NCBI RefSeq assembly: GCF_006965545.2 | Contig: NZ_CP041372.2 | Location: 1,922,001 to 1,986,000, forward strand | DNA: 64,000 bases | Source: Paenalkalicoccus suaedae | GTDB taxonomy: Bacteria > Bacillota > Bacilli > Bacillales > Salisediminibacteriaceae | Reading direction: 5' to 3' | Shown here: piece by piece, positions 17,318 through 26,674 of the stretch | Position numbering within the stretch: position 1 is the stretch's first letter | Layout of the letters: each line of letters opens with the position of its first letter | Translations under genes and position numbers: made by a program | The notes under the pieces: model-generated | The model's input: the letters and a program-made list of their open reading frames with translations, nothing else | The model's database searches: none | What the model was told of the DNA's origin: nothing

Positions 17318-17640
17318 TCCCATCCCCCTTACTCTCATTCTCTCTGTCTCTATATTATACAGTATATTCAGAAAAATATTGTCAAAATTTGTGTAGATCC
17401 TCTTCGATTCTAGAAAAACATTTCGACGAATTTTGCCAGAGGAAGCGAGTTTCTGGTGAGATCTTGATAAGGATGTGATGCTTGGATGAGCCTGATTTTA
17501 ATTAATATAAGGCTTGTTTAGATCAATGTATTAGTAGAAAAGTTGATAGGGTGGGATGTTTTTGCGTGGTGGAGCCTTCTTTTACCTCGTATCTTCATCA
17601 GCATGTGCATTTCTGCGGTTAGGTTGCGTGGTTTTTTATC

Positions 17641-18297
17641 TTGCGCAGTTCTGGTCTCAACTTGCGCGGTTTTCGTTAACTTACGCAGTTGGTCCTTACT
17701 TTCGCGCGGTTAACCCTAAATTTCACGCAATTCCTCTTTGAACTTGCGCAATTCTGGCCTTAACTTGCGCGATTTTCGTTAACTTACGCAATCAGGTCTT
17801 ATTTTCACGCAGTTGAACCTGATTTTTACGCAGTTCCTCTTTAGATTTGCGCAATTCTGGCCTCAACTTGCGCGGTTTACTTTAACTTACGCAATCGGAC
17901 CTTACTTTCACGCGGTTGACCCTAAATTCCACGCAGTATCTCTTTAAACGTGCGCAATTTGGGCCTTAACTTGCGCGATTTTCGTTAACTTACGCAATCA
18001 GGTCTTATTTTCACGCAGTTTAACCTGATTTTCACGCAGTTCCTCTTTGAACTTGCGCAATTCTGGCCTCAACTTGCGCGGTTTTCGTTAACTTACGCAA
18101 TCAGGTCTTATTTTCACGCAGTTGAACCTGATTTTTACGCAGTTCCTCTTTAGATTTGCGCAATTCTGGCCTCAACTTGCGCGGTTTTCGTTAACTTACG
18201 CAGTTGGTCCTTACTTTCACGCGATTGAACCTGTTTTTCACGCAGTTCCCCTTCAAACATACGCATTCAAGTACTTAACTTGCGCGATTTTTTACTT
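17641..18297. repeat. 103-bp tandem array, about seven units
   Basis: The block TTGCGCGRTTT recurs at exactly 17662, 17765, 17868, 17971, 18074, 18177 and 18280, a constant 103-bp period. Each unit consists of five sub-blocks of 19, 21, 21, 21 and 21 bp, each opening with TTGCGC, TTACGC or TCACGC. Units differ slightly (A/G changes after CGC). Since 103 is not a multiple of three, the array cannot code for a repeated peptide in one frame; the short open frames over it are accidental. It starts about 45 bases beyond the tkt terminator and reaches toward sirA. The remaining 17318-17640 shows no gene. Confidence 0.97.
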
Positions 18298-18341
18298 ACA
18301 AAGCAGTCAAACACATATAAGTACTATCCCTCCCACAACAT

Positions 18342-18377
18342 AAAAAGCTGGGACAAAATAATTGCTTTTGTCCCAGC
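18342..18377 (-). terminator. terminator of tkt (shared GCTGGGACAAAA hairpin type)
   Basis: On the minus strand GCTGGGACAAAA and TTTTGTCCCAGC pair perfectly over 12 positions around a seven-base loop and are followed by five T, 16 bases past the tkt stop. Confidence 0.9.
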
Positions 18378-18392
18378 TCCTATTACACTATT

Positions 18393-20393
18393 TTACTTTT
18401 GGAGTAACTGCTTGAACTGGCTTACCACGTTCTCTACTGTAAAGCCATATTCCTCCATGATCTTTTCACCAGGAGCAGAAGCACCGAATGTATCGATACC
18501 TAAAACGGATCCTTCGTCTCCAACGTATTTATGCCAGCCCAAAGTAGCGCCAACTTCAATACCAAGACGAGCTTTCACGTTCTTAGGAATAACGCTTTCT
18601 TTGTATGCAGCAGATTGCTTCTCGAAGCGATCCCAGCTTGGCATACTTACAACAGACACGTGAATGCCTTCTTTTTCAAGAGCTTGTTGTGCGTCAACTG
18701 CTAAAGATACTTCAGAACCAGAAGCAAGTAGTAGACCATCTACTTCTGATTGAGTAGCTGCAGAAACGACGTAAGCACCTTGCTTCACACCCTCGTAGCC
18801 ATTCTCCGCTGTTGTTTCTAGAGTAGGGAGATTTTGACGAGTTAATACAAGTGCTGTAGGCTGATCCTTCGTCTCAAGCGCTAGCTTCCACGCTGCAGCT
18901 GTTTCGTTGCCATCAGCTGGACGAATGACAGACATGTTAGGAATCGCACGAATCGCCGCTAATTGCTCAACTGGCTCGTGAGTTGGGCCATCTTCACCAA
19001 CTGCGATGCTATCATGAGTGAACACATACGTCACAGGGATACCCATTAGAGCGGATAGTCGCATAGCTGGACGTAGGTAGTCAGAGAATACAAAGAATGT
19101 TGCTACATAAGGCTTCACGCCGCCGTGAAGGGCCATACCGTTACCTGCAGCAGCCATTGCGAATTCACGCACGCCAAACCAGATATTGCGTCCTGCATAA
19201 TTATCACGGGAGAAGTTCTCTTCGCCTTTTAAGTTTGTTTTATTCGATGACGCAAGGTCAGCAGATCCACCAAATACGCTTGGCACTTGCTTCGCTAATG
19301 CGTTTAATACTTCTCCACCTGAAGCGCGGGATGCTAATGAGCTTCCTGCTTCGTAAACTGGTACTTCAGAATCGTAGCCCTCAGGAAGATCACCTTTAAT
19401 TGCTGTCTCAAGCTGAGCCGCAAGCTCTGGGTAAGCAGCCTTGTATGCTTCAAATGCTTGATTCCAAGCTTGCTCCTTGTTAGCGCCTTCTTCTGCAAGC
19501 TCTTTATAGTGAGCACGTACCTCATCTGATACGTAAAAATCTTCTTCATATACCCACTTATACGCTTCTTTTGTAAGTAGCGTTTCTTCTTTCCCTAGTG
19601 GTGCACCGTGTGAAGCTGACTTACCACTTCTGTTAGGAGAACCGTAACCAATAACTGTTTTTACTTCAATTAATGTTGGACGGTCATCTGTTTTAGCATC
19701 TGCAATCGCTTTATTAATCGCGTCTAAGTCGTTGCCGTCTTCTACACGAATAACCTGCCAGCCGTATGCTTCAAAACGCTTTTCTACGCTTTCAGAAAAC
19801 GATTCGTGAAGGTCTCCATCAAGAGAGATATCATTTGAATCATAAAGTACAACTAGCTTTCCTAACTTTAAATGACCTGCTAGTGATGCCGCTTCTGCAG
19901 ATACACCTTCCATTAGATCGCCATCTCCACAAATGCTGTATGTGTAATGGTCAATAATGTCGTGATCCTCACGGTTATATGTAGCAGCTAAATGACGCTC
20001 CGCCATCGCAAAACCAACTGACATCGCTACACCTTGCCCAAGTGGTCCTGTTGTAGCTTCTACTCCAGGAGTATGACCAAACTCAGGGTGACCAGGAGTC
20101 TTACTGCCCCACTGTCTAAAGTTTTTTAGGTCGTCAAGAGATAGGTCATAGCCATGCAGGTGTAAAAGGCTATATAAAAGCATGGATCCGTGACCAGCTG
20201 AGAGAATGAATCGGTCTCTGTTAAACCACTCTGGATTATGTGGATTATGATTCATGTGGTCAGCGAATAATTTATACGCCATAGGTGCAGCACCCATCGG
20301 CATTCCCGGATGTCCGGAGTTCGCTTTATCAATTGCATCGATAGATAGTGTTCGAATTGTACTAATTGCCTGTTGATCAATCGCATTTGTCAT
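18393..20393 (-). CDS. tkt: transketolase
   Basis: Transketolase moves two-carbon ketol units in the non-oxidative pentose phosphate pathway with thiamine pyrophosphate. The 666 residues are full length. Visible are [14 protein letters not shown] near the start, the TPP motif [23 protein letters not shown] in part (residues about 154 onward), ASSNKTNLK, and [19 protein letters not shown]. The neighbours ynzC upstream and sirA downstream are as in B. subtilis. Confidence 0.98.
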   Translation of the reverse strand: MTNAIDQQAISTIRTLSIDAIDKANSGHPGMPMGAAPMAYKLFADHMNHNPHNPEWFNRDRFILSAGHGSMLLYSLLHLHGYDLSLDDLKNFRQWGSKTPGHPEFGHTPGVEATTGPLGQGVAMSVGFAMAERHLAATYNREDHDIIDHYTYSICGDGDLMEGVSAEAASLAGHLKLGKLVVLYDSNDISLDGDLHESFSESVEKRFEAYGWQVIRVEDGNDLDAINKAIADAKTDDRPTLIEVKTVIGYGSPNRSGKSASHGAPLGKEETLLTKEAYKWVYEEDFYVSDEVRAHYKELAEEGANKEQAWNQAFEAYKAAYPELAAQLETAIKGDLPEGYDSEVPVYEAGSSLASRASGGEVLNALAKQVPSVFGGSADLASSNKTNLKGEENFSRDNYAGRNIWFGVREFAMAAAGNGMALHGGVKPYVATFFVFSDYLRPAMRLSALMGIPVTYVFTHDSIAVGEDGPTHEPVEQLAAIRAIPNMSVIRPADGNETAAAWKLALETKDQPTALVLTRQNLPTLETTAENGYEGVKQGAYVVSAATQSEVDGLLLASGSEVSLAVDAQQALEKEGIHVSVVSMPSWDRFEKQSAAYKESVIPKNVKARLGIEVGATLGWHKYVGDEGSVLGIDTFGASAPGEKIMEEYGFTVENVVSQFKQLLQK

Positions 20394-20610
20394 ACAATAA
20401 AAACCTCTTTTCTTCTAAGTAGTATTCACAACGCCTAGTACAATGATATACCTTCTCTTTTCGTTAGACAACCTTAGGCGCTAAATTATCGTAATTCAAG
20501 TAAAAGAAGCAATCAAACTGGTATTCTATAGGCTTTTTAAGGAAAATGATGGGGAATTTTGTGCTGAAGGTAGGTTCATATATTTAATTGAGATAAATTC
20601 TACATACAAA

Positions 20611-20637
20611 AAAGGACACTATCTTTAGACAGTGTCC
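20611..20637 (-). terminator. terminator of yneA-yneB-ynzC
   Basis: On the minus strand GGACACTGTC pairs with GATAGTGTCC (one mismatch or wobble) and is followed by six T, eight bases past the ynzC stop. The region 20394-20610 before tkt shows nothing else of note. Confidence 0.85.
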
Positions 20638-20644
20638 GTGCACC

Positions 20645-20878
20645 TTAGTGCATCAAGCGAGAATTTTTCTCTTCTTTTAACTTAGATGGTGTGACATCGT
20701 TCCCATCTTCATCCACCACTTTCACAGAAGAAAGCTGGTTGCGGAAAGAACTACGTACATTTTTTAAATATTCTTGGCGAAGCTCTTTTTGTTCCTTCTG
20801 TTCTTTTAACGACAAGCCTTCCGACTTTGCTTTGTTTGCAAGCGCATTGATGCGCGCTAATTTATCTTGACTAATCAC
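20645..20878 (-). CDS. ynzC: YnzC family protein (DUF896)
   Basis: A 77-residue protein that matches YnzC (77 residues in B. subtilis) with the pattern ISQDKLARINALANKAK, then LRQEYLKNVRSSFRNQL and DEDGNDVTPSKLK. YnzC is a small helical hairpin protein of unknown role in the SOS-linked yneA operon. GTG 20878 is chosen because GGAGG lies eight bases ahead; an upstream in-frame extension to 20941 lacks such a site. Confidence 0.93.
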   Translation of the reverse strand: MISQDKLARINALANKAKSEGLSLKEQKEQKELRQEYLKNVRSSFRNQLSSVKVVDEDGNDVTPSKLKEEKNSRLMH

Positions 20879-20945
20879 AATGAATTCCTCCAGTAAAGAA
20901 TATGCTTTGTCAATGATAGTAAAAATATCGCCCAGTTGCAAGTAT

Positions 20946-21898
<953 letters not shown>

Positions 21899-21915
21899 GG
21901 AAAATCACTCCTGTT

Positions 21916-22003
21916 AGAATATTTGTTCTCGGAATACCTGTTCGTATATGATTGTACTAAGAACGATTGTTCGTGTCAACAAGAAATATAGAACGAACGT
22001 TTG
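21916..22003. promoter_or_regulatory. cluster of LexA (DinR) boxes
   Basis: Two good matches to CGAAC-N4-GTTYG: AGAACGATTGTTCG (21960-21973) over the yneA spacer and AGAACGAACGTTTG (21990-22003) over the lexA -35 box. Two weaker ones, GGAATACCTGTTCG (21931-21944) and AGAATATTTGTTCT (21916-21929), lie toward yneA. They fit repression of both genes by LexA. Confidence 0.85.
21951..21979 (-). promoter_or_regulatory. promoter of yneA operon
   Basis: On the minus strand TTGACA (21974-21979), a 17-base spacer and TACAAT (21951-21956). A LexA box (21960-21973) fills the spacer. Confidence 0.85.
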
Positions 22004-22029
22004 CGCAACCTGTGTTCTCATGGTATAAT
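22001..22029 (+). promoter_or_regulatory. promoter of lexA
   Basis: TTGCGC (22001-22006), a 17-base spacer and TATAAT (22024-22029). The right LexA box overlaps the -35. Confidence 0.8.
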
Positions 22030-22114
22030 ATACCTTGTAAGGCTACTGATTTTACAACGTATGTGCTAGCACATGTTGATAGAACGAAACTACTACGAAA
22101 ACGGGGTGTTATGA

Positions 22115-22732
22115 TTGACTAAGCTTTCAGCACGACAACAGTCTATTTTAGATTTCATTCGGAACGAAGTGCGAGCGAAAGGGTATCCACCTTCCGTTAG
22201 AGAAATTGGAGAAGCAGTAGGTCTCGCTTCAAGCTCTACCGTTCATGGTCACTTAGCTAGATTAGAGAAAAAAGGATATATTCGCCGCGACCCTACAAAG
22301 CCACGCGCAATCGAAGTAACAAATACGGAAGGGGACAACTTCAACGAAGCTCCTCACATCTCCATTCCGGTAATTGGTAAAGTTACAGCAGGTAACCCGA
22401 TTACAGCGATCGAGAACGTAGACGAATACTTGCCTTTACCAGCAAGCTTTGTGCACGATGAGCGTTCGTTTATTTTAGAGATCTCTGGAGATTCAATGAT
22501 TGAGGCAGGTATTTTTGACGGGGACTACGTCGTTGTTAAACAGCAAACCTACGCAGATAATGGAGACATCGTCGTTGCGATGACGGAAGAAAATGAAGCT
22601 ACAGTAAAGCGTTTCTTCAAAGAAAAAGAGCATTTTCGTTTACAGCCTGAGAATGCGACGCTTGAGCCGATTATTTTAGATTATGTACAAATTTTAGGGA
22701 AGGTTATCGGTGTATTCCGTAGCCTCCATTAA
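22115..22732 (+). CDS. lexA: SOS repressor LexA
   Basis: A 205-residue LexA with an N-terminal winged helix ([19 protein letters not shown], then [23 protein letters not shown]) and a C-terminal self-cleavage domain: cleavage site in VTAGNP, catalytic Ser in SGDSMI and Lys in EATVKRF. It starts at TTG 22115 with GGGGTG ahead; the ATG just before it is out of frame. It represses yneA, recA and itself through the boxes seen in the window. Confidence 0.97.
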   Translation: MTKLSARQQSILDFIRNEVRAKGYPPSVREIGEAVGLASSSTVHGHLARLEKKGYIRRDPTKPRAIEVTNTEGDNFNEAPHISIPVIGKVTAGNPITAIENVDEYLPLPASFVHDERSFILEISGDSMIEAGIFDGDYVVVKQQTYADNGDIVVAMTEENEATVKRFFKEKEHFRLQPENATLEPIILDYVQILGKVIGVFRSLH

Positions 22733-22778
22733 AAAAAACACGGAAAGGATATCCCGATGGGCTCCTTTCCGTGTTTTT
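22731..22778. terminator. bidirectional terminator between lexA and the membrane protein gene
   Basis: CACGGAAAGGA (22739-22749) pairs with TCCTTTCCGTG (22763-22773), with an A run before and a T run after, so it can serve both converging genes. Confidence 0.9.
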
Positions 22779-23481
22779 ATTCGTCGTTCTTTTCTTCCGT
22801 TTTTTCAACGGGCTTATACGATTTTCTCATGATAACAAAGATCACGGCAGCAAAGGCTAAATAAAAGACGATCCAAAGCGGCCAAAACAACGGCTGATAT
22901 CCTTGTACGATATTAGACTGATATCCAAGGCTCTCCGGCGAGATATTAGAGTCATTGATGATTTTAACGCCAAGGGATGACGTCATTCTCGTATCAAACG
23001 TGATCGTCTCCTCGCGAGATTGACCAAAACGGTTTGCATAGTAAAGTTTCCATTCTTGATCCTCTATGTCTGTCACGTTCGGTGTAAGACGTTTTGCAAT
23101 AGCAAGCCTTGTTACTCCCGTCTCGTTATTCTGAACGAAAATCAGTCCTAGTGAGCCAGCATAGCGGTTGTCACTATCTGGATCAATTGCTATCACTGCA
23201 GGATTCGTCGCATTAATCCCATTTACCTTGACAATAACCTCGGCACGAGCCTCCTCATTAAATGATTCAACAGCCTGTTCTGAAATCGTAATATCAAAAT
23301 CTCCAAACGTAATTGAATTACCTGGAGAAAGCTCTCTAGTAGATACCTGCTCAAAGTCATACGCCTCGTTCACTTCTACATCTAACTGATATTCCTGAAC
23401 GATGGAATAAACACTCATGATCGCAACGTATAGGAGTAGGCATGTTAATACGGCGAAAATGAATAATAATTTTCTTCTCAT
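22777..23481 (-). CDS. unassigned bitopic membrane protein
   Basis: A 234-residue protein with a hydrophobic N-terminal segment (LLFIFAVLTCLLLYVAIMSV, about residues 5-25), a middle of about 165 residues that is acidic and beta-rich and probably outside the membrane, a second helix near 195-217 (LWIVFYLAFAAVIFVIM), and a short charged tail. I recognise no family. It has a strong AAAGGAG ribosome binding site whose bases overlap the stop of the cysteine-rich reading frame upstream, so the two may be co-transcribed. Confidence 0.8.
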   Translation of the reverse strand: MRRKLLFIFAVLTCLLLYVAIMSVYSIVQEYQLDVEVNEAYDFEQVSTRELSPGNSITFGDFDITISEQAVESFNEEARAEVIVKVNGINATNPAVIAIDPDSDNRYAGSLGLIFVQNNETGVTRLAIAKRLTPNVTDIEDQEWKLYYANRFGQSREETITFDTRMTSSLGVKIINDSNISPESLGYQSNIVQGYQPLFWPLWIVFYLAFAAVIFVIMRKSYKPVEKTEEKNDE

Positions 23482-23492
23482 AGTGTTCTCCT

Positions 23493-23765
23493 TTAAATAT
23501 TGATTATCTCATATGTAATCCGATTCTCATCATACCATCTCTTTGCCTTAGGAAAAAGCATTGTCTGGCATTTCGGTCGAACCTTCGGCTTTTGATTGCA
23601 CGTTCTGGCACTTGGTTTGAGCGTCCCGTCTATCTCTTTGCTCCTCCATCCACCCTGTTTGCGCGCATTATAACACCGTATGAACCCATTGCAACAGCAC
23701 TCGCAAATTTGCCCCTCTAACTCCTCTTCATCCTTCCCAAACAACCAAACAAAAACCCCCAACAC
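23493..23765 (-). CDS. uncertain cysteine-rich reading frame downstream of glnA
   Basis: An open frame of up to 90 codons with seven cysteines, four of them in CECCCNGFIRC and two more as RTCNQKP and PKCQTM, ending KAKRWYDENRITYEIINI. The last 25 residues resemble the helix-turn pattern of glutaredoxin/ArsC folds, but without a clear CxxC. The 5' end overlaps the glnA terminator and no ribosome binding site supports the GTG at 23765, so the true start may be internal (TTG 23744 is one option). Its stop lies 11 bases before the next gene. It could be a real small gene, a gene remnant or a chance frame. Confidence 0.3.
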   Translation of the reverse strand: MLGVFVWLFGKDEEELEGQICECCCNGFIRCYNARKQGGWRSKEIDGTLKPSARTCNQKPKVRPKCQTMLFPKAKRWYDENRITYEIINI

Positions 23766-23782
23766 CAGTGGTGTCGAGGGTT
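23751..23782 (-). terminator. terminator of glnA
   Basis: On the minus strand AACCC and GGGTT flank a perfect ACACC-ACT-GGTGT hairpin, followed by five T, eight bases past the glnA stop. Confidence 0.8.
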
Positions 23783-23789
23783 CTGACTA

Positions 23790-25127
23790 TTAATACGTTT
23801 GGATATACTGCTCGCGCTCCCATGGGTGCACCTGCGTACGGAACATGTCCCACTCGATCTCTTTTGCTTCCACGAAGTGTTCTACTGCATGGTTACCAAG
23901 AGATGCTTTGATTGTTTCGCTCTTTTGAAGTGCGTCAATCGCATCCTTAAGAGAAGCTGGAAGTGCTTTGATTCCTTCTGCATCGCGCTCTGCTTCATCC
24001 ATTGCATAGATGTTGCGGTTTGTTTCAGCAGGAGGTGTTAGGTTACGACGGATTCCGTCAAGACCAGCCGCAAGCATTGCCGCCATAGCTAGGTATGGGT
24101 TAGCTGCTGGGTCTGGGCTACGTACTTCGATACGTGTGCTTAGGCCACGTGAAGAAGGAATACGAACTAGTGGTGAACGGTTACGCATGGACCATGCAAT
24201 GTAGCAAGGTGCTTCGTATCCTGGTACTAGACGCTTGTATGAGTTAACCGTTGGGTTTGTGATAGCTGTAAATGCGTCAGCGTGCTCTAAAATTCCGCCT
24301 AGGAACTTCATAGCTGTTTCGCTTAGCTGGTTTTCTGTGTTTTCGTCGAAGAATGCGTTCACGCCACCCTCTTTGAATAGAGACATGTTAGCGTGCATTC
24401 CGCTTCCGTTAACACCGAATAATGGCTTAGGCATAAACGTTGCGTGAAGACCGTGCTTACGCGCGATTGTCTTAACAACTAGCTTAAACGTTTGAATGTT
24501 ATCACATGTTGTTACAGCATCCGCGTATTTAAAGTCGATTTCATGCTGCCCTGGAGCAACCTCATGGTGAGATGCTTCAATTTCAAAGCCCATGTCCTCA
24601 AGCTCTAATACGATGTCACGGCGACAGTTTTCACCTAGATCTGTAGGAGAAAGGTCAAAGTATCCACCCTTATCGTTTAGCTCTAAAGTTGGTTCGCCAT
24701 TTTCGTCGTTCTTGAATAGGAAGAATTCTGGCTCAGGTCCGATATTGAAATCAGAGTAGCCCATATCCTTCGCTTCTTTTAATACCTTTTTAAGTACGCC
24801 TCGTGGGTCACCTTCGAAAGGTGTTCCATCTGGATTGTAAATGTCGCAGATGAGACGAGCAACTTTACCTTTTTCCGGAGTCCATGGGAAGACTACCCAC
24901 GTATCAAGATCTGGGTATAGGTACATATCCGATTCTTCAATACGTACGAAACCTTCGATGGAAGATCCGTCGAACATCATCAAGTTGTCTAGTGCTTTTG
25001 TTAGCTGATCCACTGGAACTTCTACGTTCTTAATAATCCCTAGTAGGTCCGTAAATTGTAGACGGATAAACTTTACGTTCTCCTCATCCGCCATTCGCTT
25101 AATGTCGTCTTTTGTAAAATTACTCAT
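23790..25127 (-). CDS. glnA: glutamine synthetase type I-alpha
   Basis: Makes glutamine from glutamate, ammonia and ATP as a dodecamer. At 445 residues it has the length of the Bacillus GSI-alpha form, which lacks the adenylylation site. Motifs: DGSSIEGF, the ATP-site glycine region [27 protein letters not shown] and the [12 protein letters not shown] loop. ATG 25127 is chosen because AAGGAGG lies just ahead; the frame extends to 25217 without a signal. In B. subtilis glnR precedes glnA; here the gap to ynbB is too short to hold it. Confidence 0.97.
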   Translation of the reverse strand: MSNFTKDDIKRMADEENVKFIRLQFTDLLGIIKNVEVPVDQLTKALDNLMMFDGSSIEGFVRIEESDMYLYPDLDTWVVFPWTPEKGKVARLICDIYNPDGTPFEGDPRGVLKKVLKEAKDMGYSDFNIGPEPEFFLFKNDENGEPTLELNDKGGYFDLSPTDLGENCRRDIVLELEDMGFEIEASHHEVAPGQHEIDFKYADAVTTCDNIQTFKLVVKTIARKHGLHATFMPKPLFGVNGSGMHANMSLFKEGGVNAFFDENTENQLSETAMKFLGGILEHADAFTAITNPTVNSYKRLVPGYEAPCYIAWSMRNRSPLVRIPSSRGLSTRIEVRSPDPAANPYLAMAAMLAAGLDGIRRNLTPPAETNRNIYAMDEAERDAEGIKALPASLKDAIDALQKSETIKASLGNHAVEHFVEAKEIEWDMFRTQVHPWEREQYIQTY

Positions 25128-25278
25128 GCAAATAGTCTCCTCCTTCAAAATGTGAGCCAAAATGGCTCTCTTTATCCTGCAACAGTTACAGCCAAATTTC
25201 CTGTATACTCTAAACATTCTAACTGCTTTGCTGCGATAGTTGTATCTTAACGAAAGTATGTAGTCATATGTTCATGTT

Positions 25279-25295
25279 TGTCAGATAATCTGACA
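25279..25295. promoter_or_regulatory. GlnR/TnrA operator upstream of glnA
   Basis: TGTCA-GATAATC-TGACA is a perfect match to TGTNA-N7-TNACA, the GlnR/TnrA binding site. It lies about 150 bases ahead of the glnA ATG. A further TGACA follows nearby at the left edge of the ynbB terminator, but no second full site is evident. Confidence 0.85.
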
Positions 25296-25316
25296 GGGAA
25301 ATTTTCTGACAATGTA

Positions 25317-25348
25317 AAAGGGGCAGGATATCTCTCCCCTACCCCTTG
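25317..25348 (-). terminator. terminator of spoVK-hflX-ynbB
   Basis: On the minus strand AAGGGGTAGG pairs with CCTGCCCCTT (one G-U) and is followed by TTT, about 55 bases past the ynbB stop. Confidence 0.75.
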
Positions 25349-25402
25349 TGCCAGCTTTTAAACTAACTATGCTTATATTTCTCGTATTTTCTCCAAAAAG
25401 CT

Positions 25403-26674
25403 TTATAATAATCCTTTTTGCTCAAGTTGCATCGTCGCACCTACAACGGCTACTTTAATGTGCTCGAATGTTAATCCACCTTGCACGTAGGCTGTATATG
25501 GAGGTCGTATTGGTCCATCTGCAGTAAGTTCAATGCTTGCACCTTGAATAAACGTTCCTGCTGCCATAATCACATCATCCTCGTAGCCCGGCATTGGTGC
25601 AGGAGACGGTAATACGTGTGCGTCCACTGGGGAAAAGGATTGGATGGCCTGACAAAAGGCAATCATCGACTCTTTATCCTTAAAGGAGACAGATTGAATT
25701 AAATCTGTTCGCTCTGCATCCGCTTTTGGAGACGTCGTCATTCCGAGCGCTTCTAAATATGCGGAAGTAAAGATCGCACCTTTAACAGCCTCATTTACCG
25801 TATGAGGCGCGAGAAAGAAGCCTTGGAACATATCGAGTAGTGTGCCTAATGTCGCACCACCCTCTAAACCTATCCCTGGTGCGCTCAATCTCGCGCCACA
25901 TGCTTCAATGATTTCTTTTGAACCAACTATGTAACCTCCAGCTTTCGCGATGCCACCACCTGGATTTTTAATTAACGAGCCTGCCATGACATCTGCTCCA
26001 ACGTGTGTTGGCTCTCTCGTCTCCACAAACTCCCCATAGCAGTTATCAACAAATACGAGAACATTCGGATAAGCTTCTTTGATTTCTTTAATACTTTTCT
26101 CGATTTTTGAAATCGTTAAAGATGGGCGATCACCGTACCCCTTCGAACGTTGAATACCGATGACCTTTGTCTTTGGTGTAATCGTTTGGATGACCGTTTC
26201 AACATCAATCTCCCCATTAACTAAATCAACTTCTCGGTAAGCAATGCCGTAGTCTCTTAAAGATCCATCTCGTTCTGATCCGCGAATGCCAATAACTTCT
26301 TCTAGCGTGTCATATGGCTTACCCGTGACATAAAGGAGTTCTTCCTTTGGTCGTAATAAACCAAAGAGTGCGGTTGCAATCGCATGTGTACCAGAAATGA
26401 GCTGCGTACGGACGATTGCTTCTTCTGTACCAAATACTCTTGCATAGACGCGCTCAAGCGTCTCTCTTCCAGCATCATCGTAGCCATAGCCAGTTGAAGC
26501 TTGAAAATGAAATTCCGAAACACTTTCTTCTCTGAAGGCCGTTAATACGCGACGCTGATTTTCTTCCGCAATTTTACTACGCTTAAAAAAGGGTGTTAAC
26601 TGTGATTCGTGAATCGTGTCTGCTAATTCTTGTAGGTAACTCATTGGGAGCTGTCTAGATGACAGCTTCACCAC
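25403..26674 (-). CDS. ynbB: YnbB, PLP-dependent Cys/Met-metabolism-like protein
   Basis: A 423-residue fold-type I PLP enzyme of the YnbB group (annotated in places as aluminium resistance protein or methionine gamma-lyase family). Visible are SGTHAIATALFGLLRP (cofactor phosphate region), VFVDNCYGEFVE (Asp for the pyridine nitrogen) and the Schiff-base lysine region MAGSLIKNPGGGIAK. The substrate is not known. The reading frame overlaps the hflX stop. The GTG at 26674 has a poor ribosome binding site, and ATG 26644 (MSYLQELAD) is an alternative start. Confidence 0.9.
   Translation of the reverse strand: MVKLSSRQLPMSYLQELADTIHESQLTPFFKRSKIAEENQRRVLTAFREESVSEFHFQASTGYGYDDAGRETLERVYARVFGTEEAIVRTQLISGTHAIATALFGLLRPKEELLYVTGKPYDTLEEVIGIRGSERDGSLRDYGIAYREVDLVNGEIDVETVIQTITPKTKVIGIQRSKGYGDRPSLTISKIEKSIKEIKEAYPNVLVFVDNCYGEFVETREPTHVGADVMAGSLIKNPGGGIAKAGGYIVGSKEIIEACGARLSAPGIGLEGGATLGTLLDMFQGFFLAPHTVNEAVKGAIFTSAYLEALGMTTSPKADAERTDLIQSVSFKDKESMIAFCQAIQSFSPVDAHVLPSPAPMPGYEDDVIMAAGTFIQGASIELTADGPIRPPYTAYVQGGLTFEHIKVAVVGATMQLEQKGLL

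Noticed and set aside
7685-18297. CRISPR arrays
   Set aside because: Whole units repeat, including what would be spacers; no palindromic repeat with unique spacers and no cas genes.
17556-18343. Several 60-73-codon frames over the 103-bp array
   Set aside because: The unit is not a multiple of three, so frames shift between units; no start signals.
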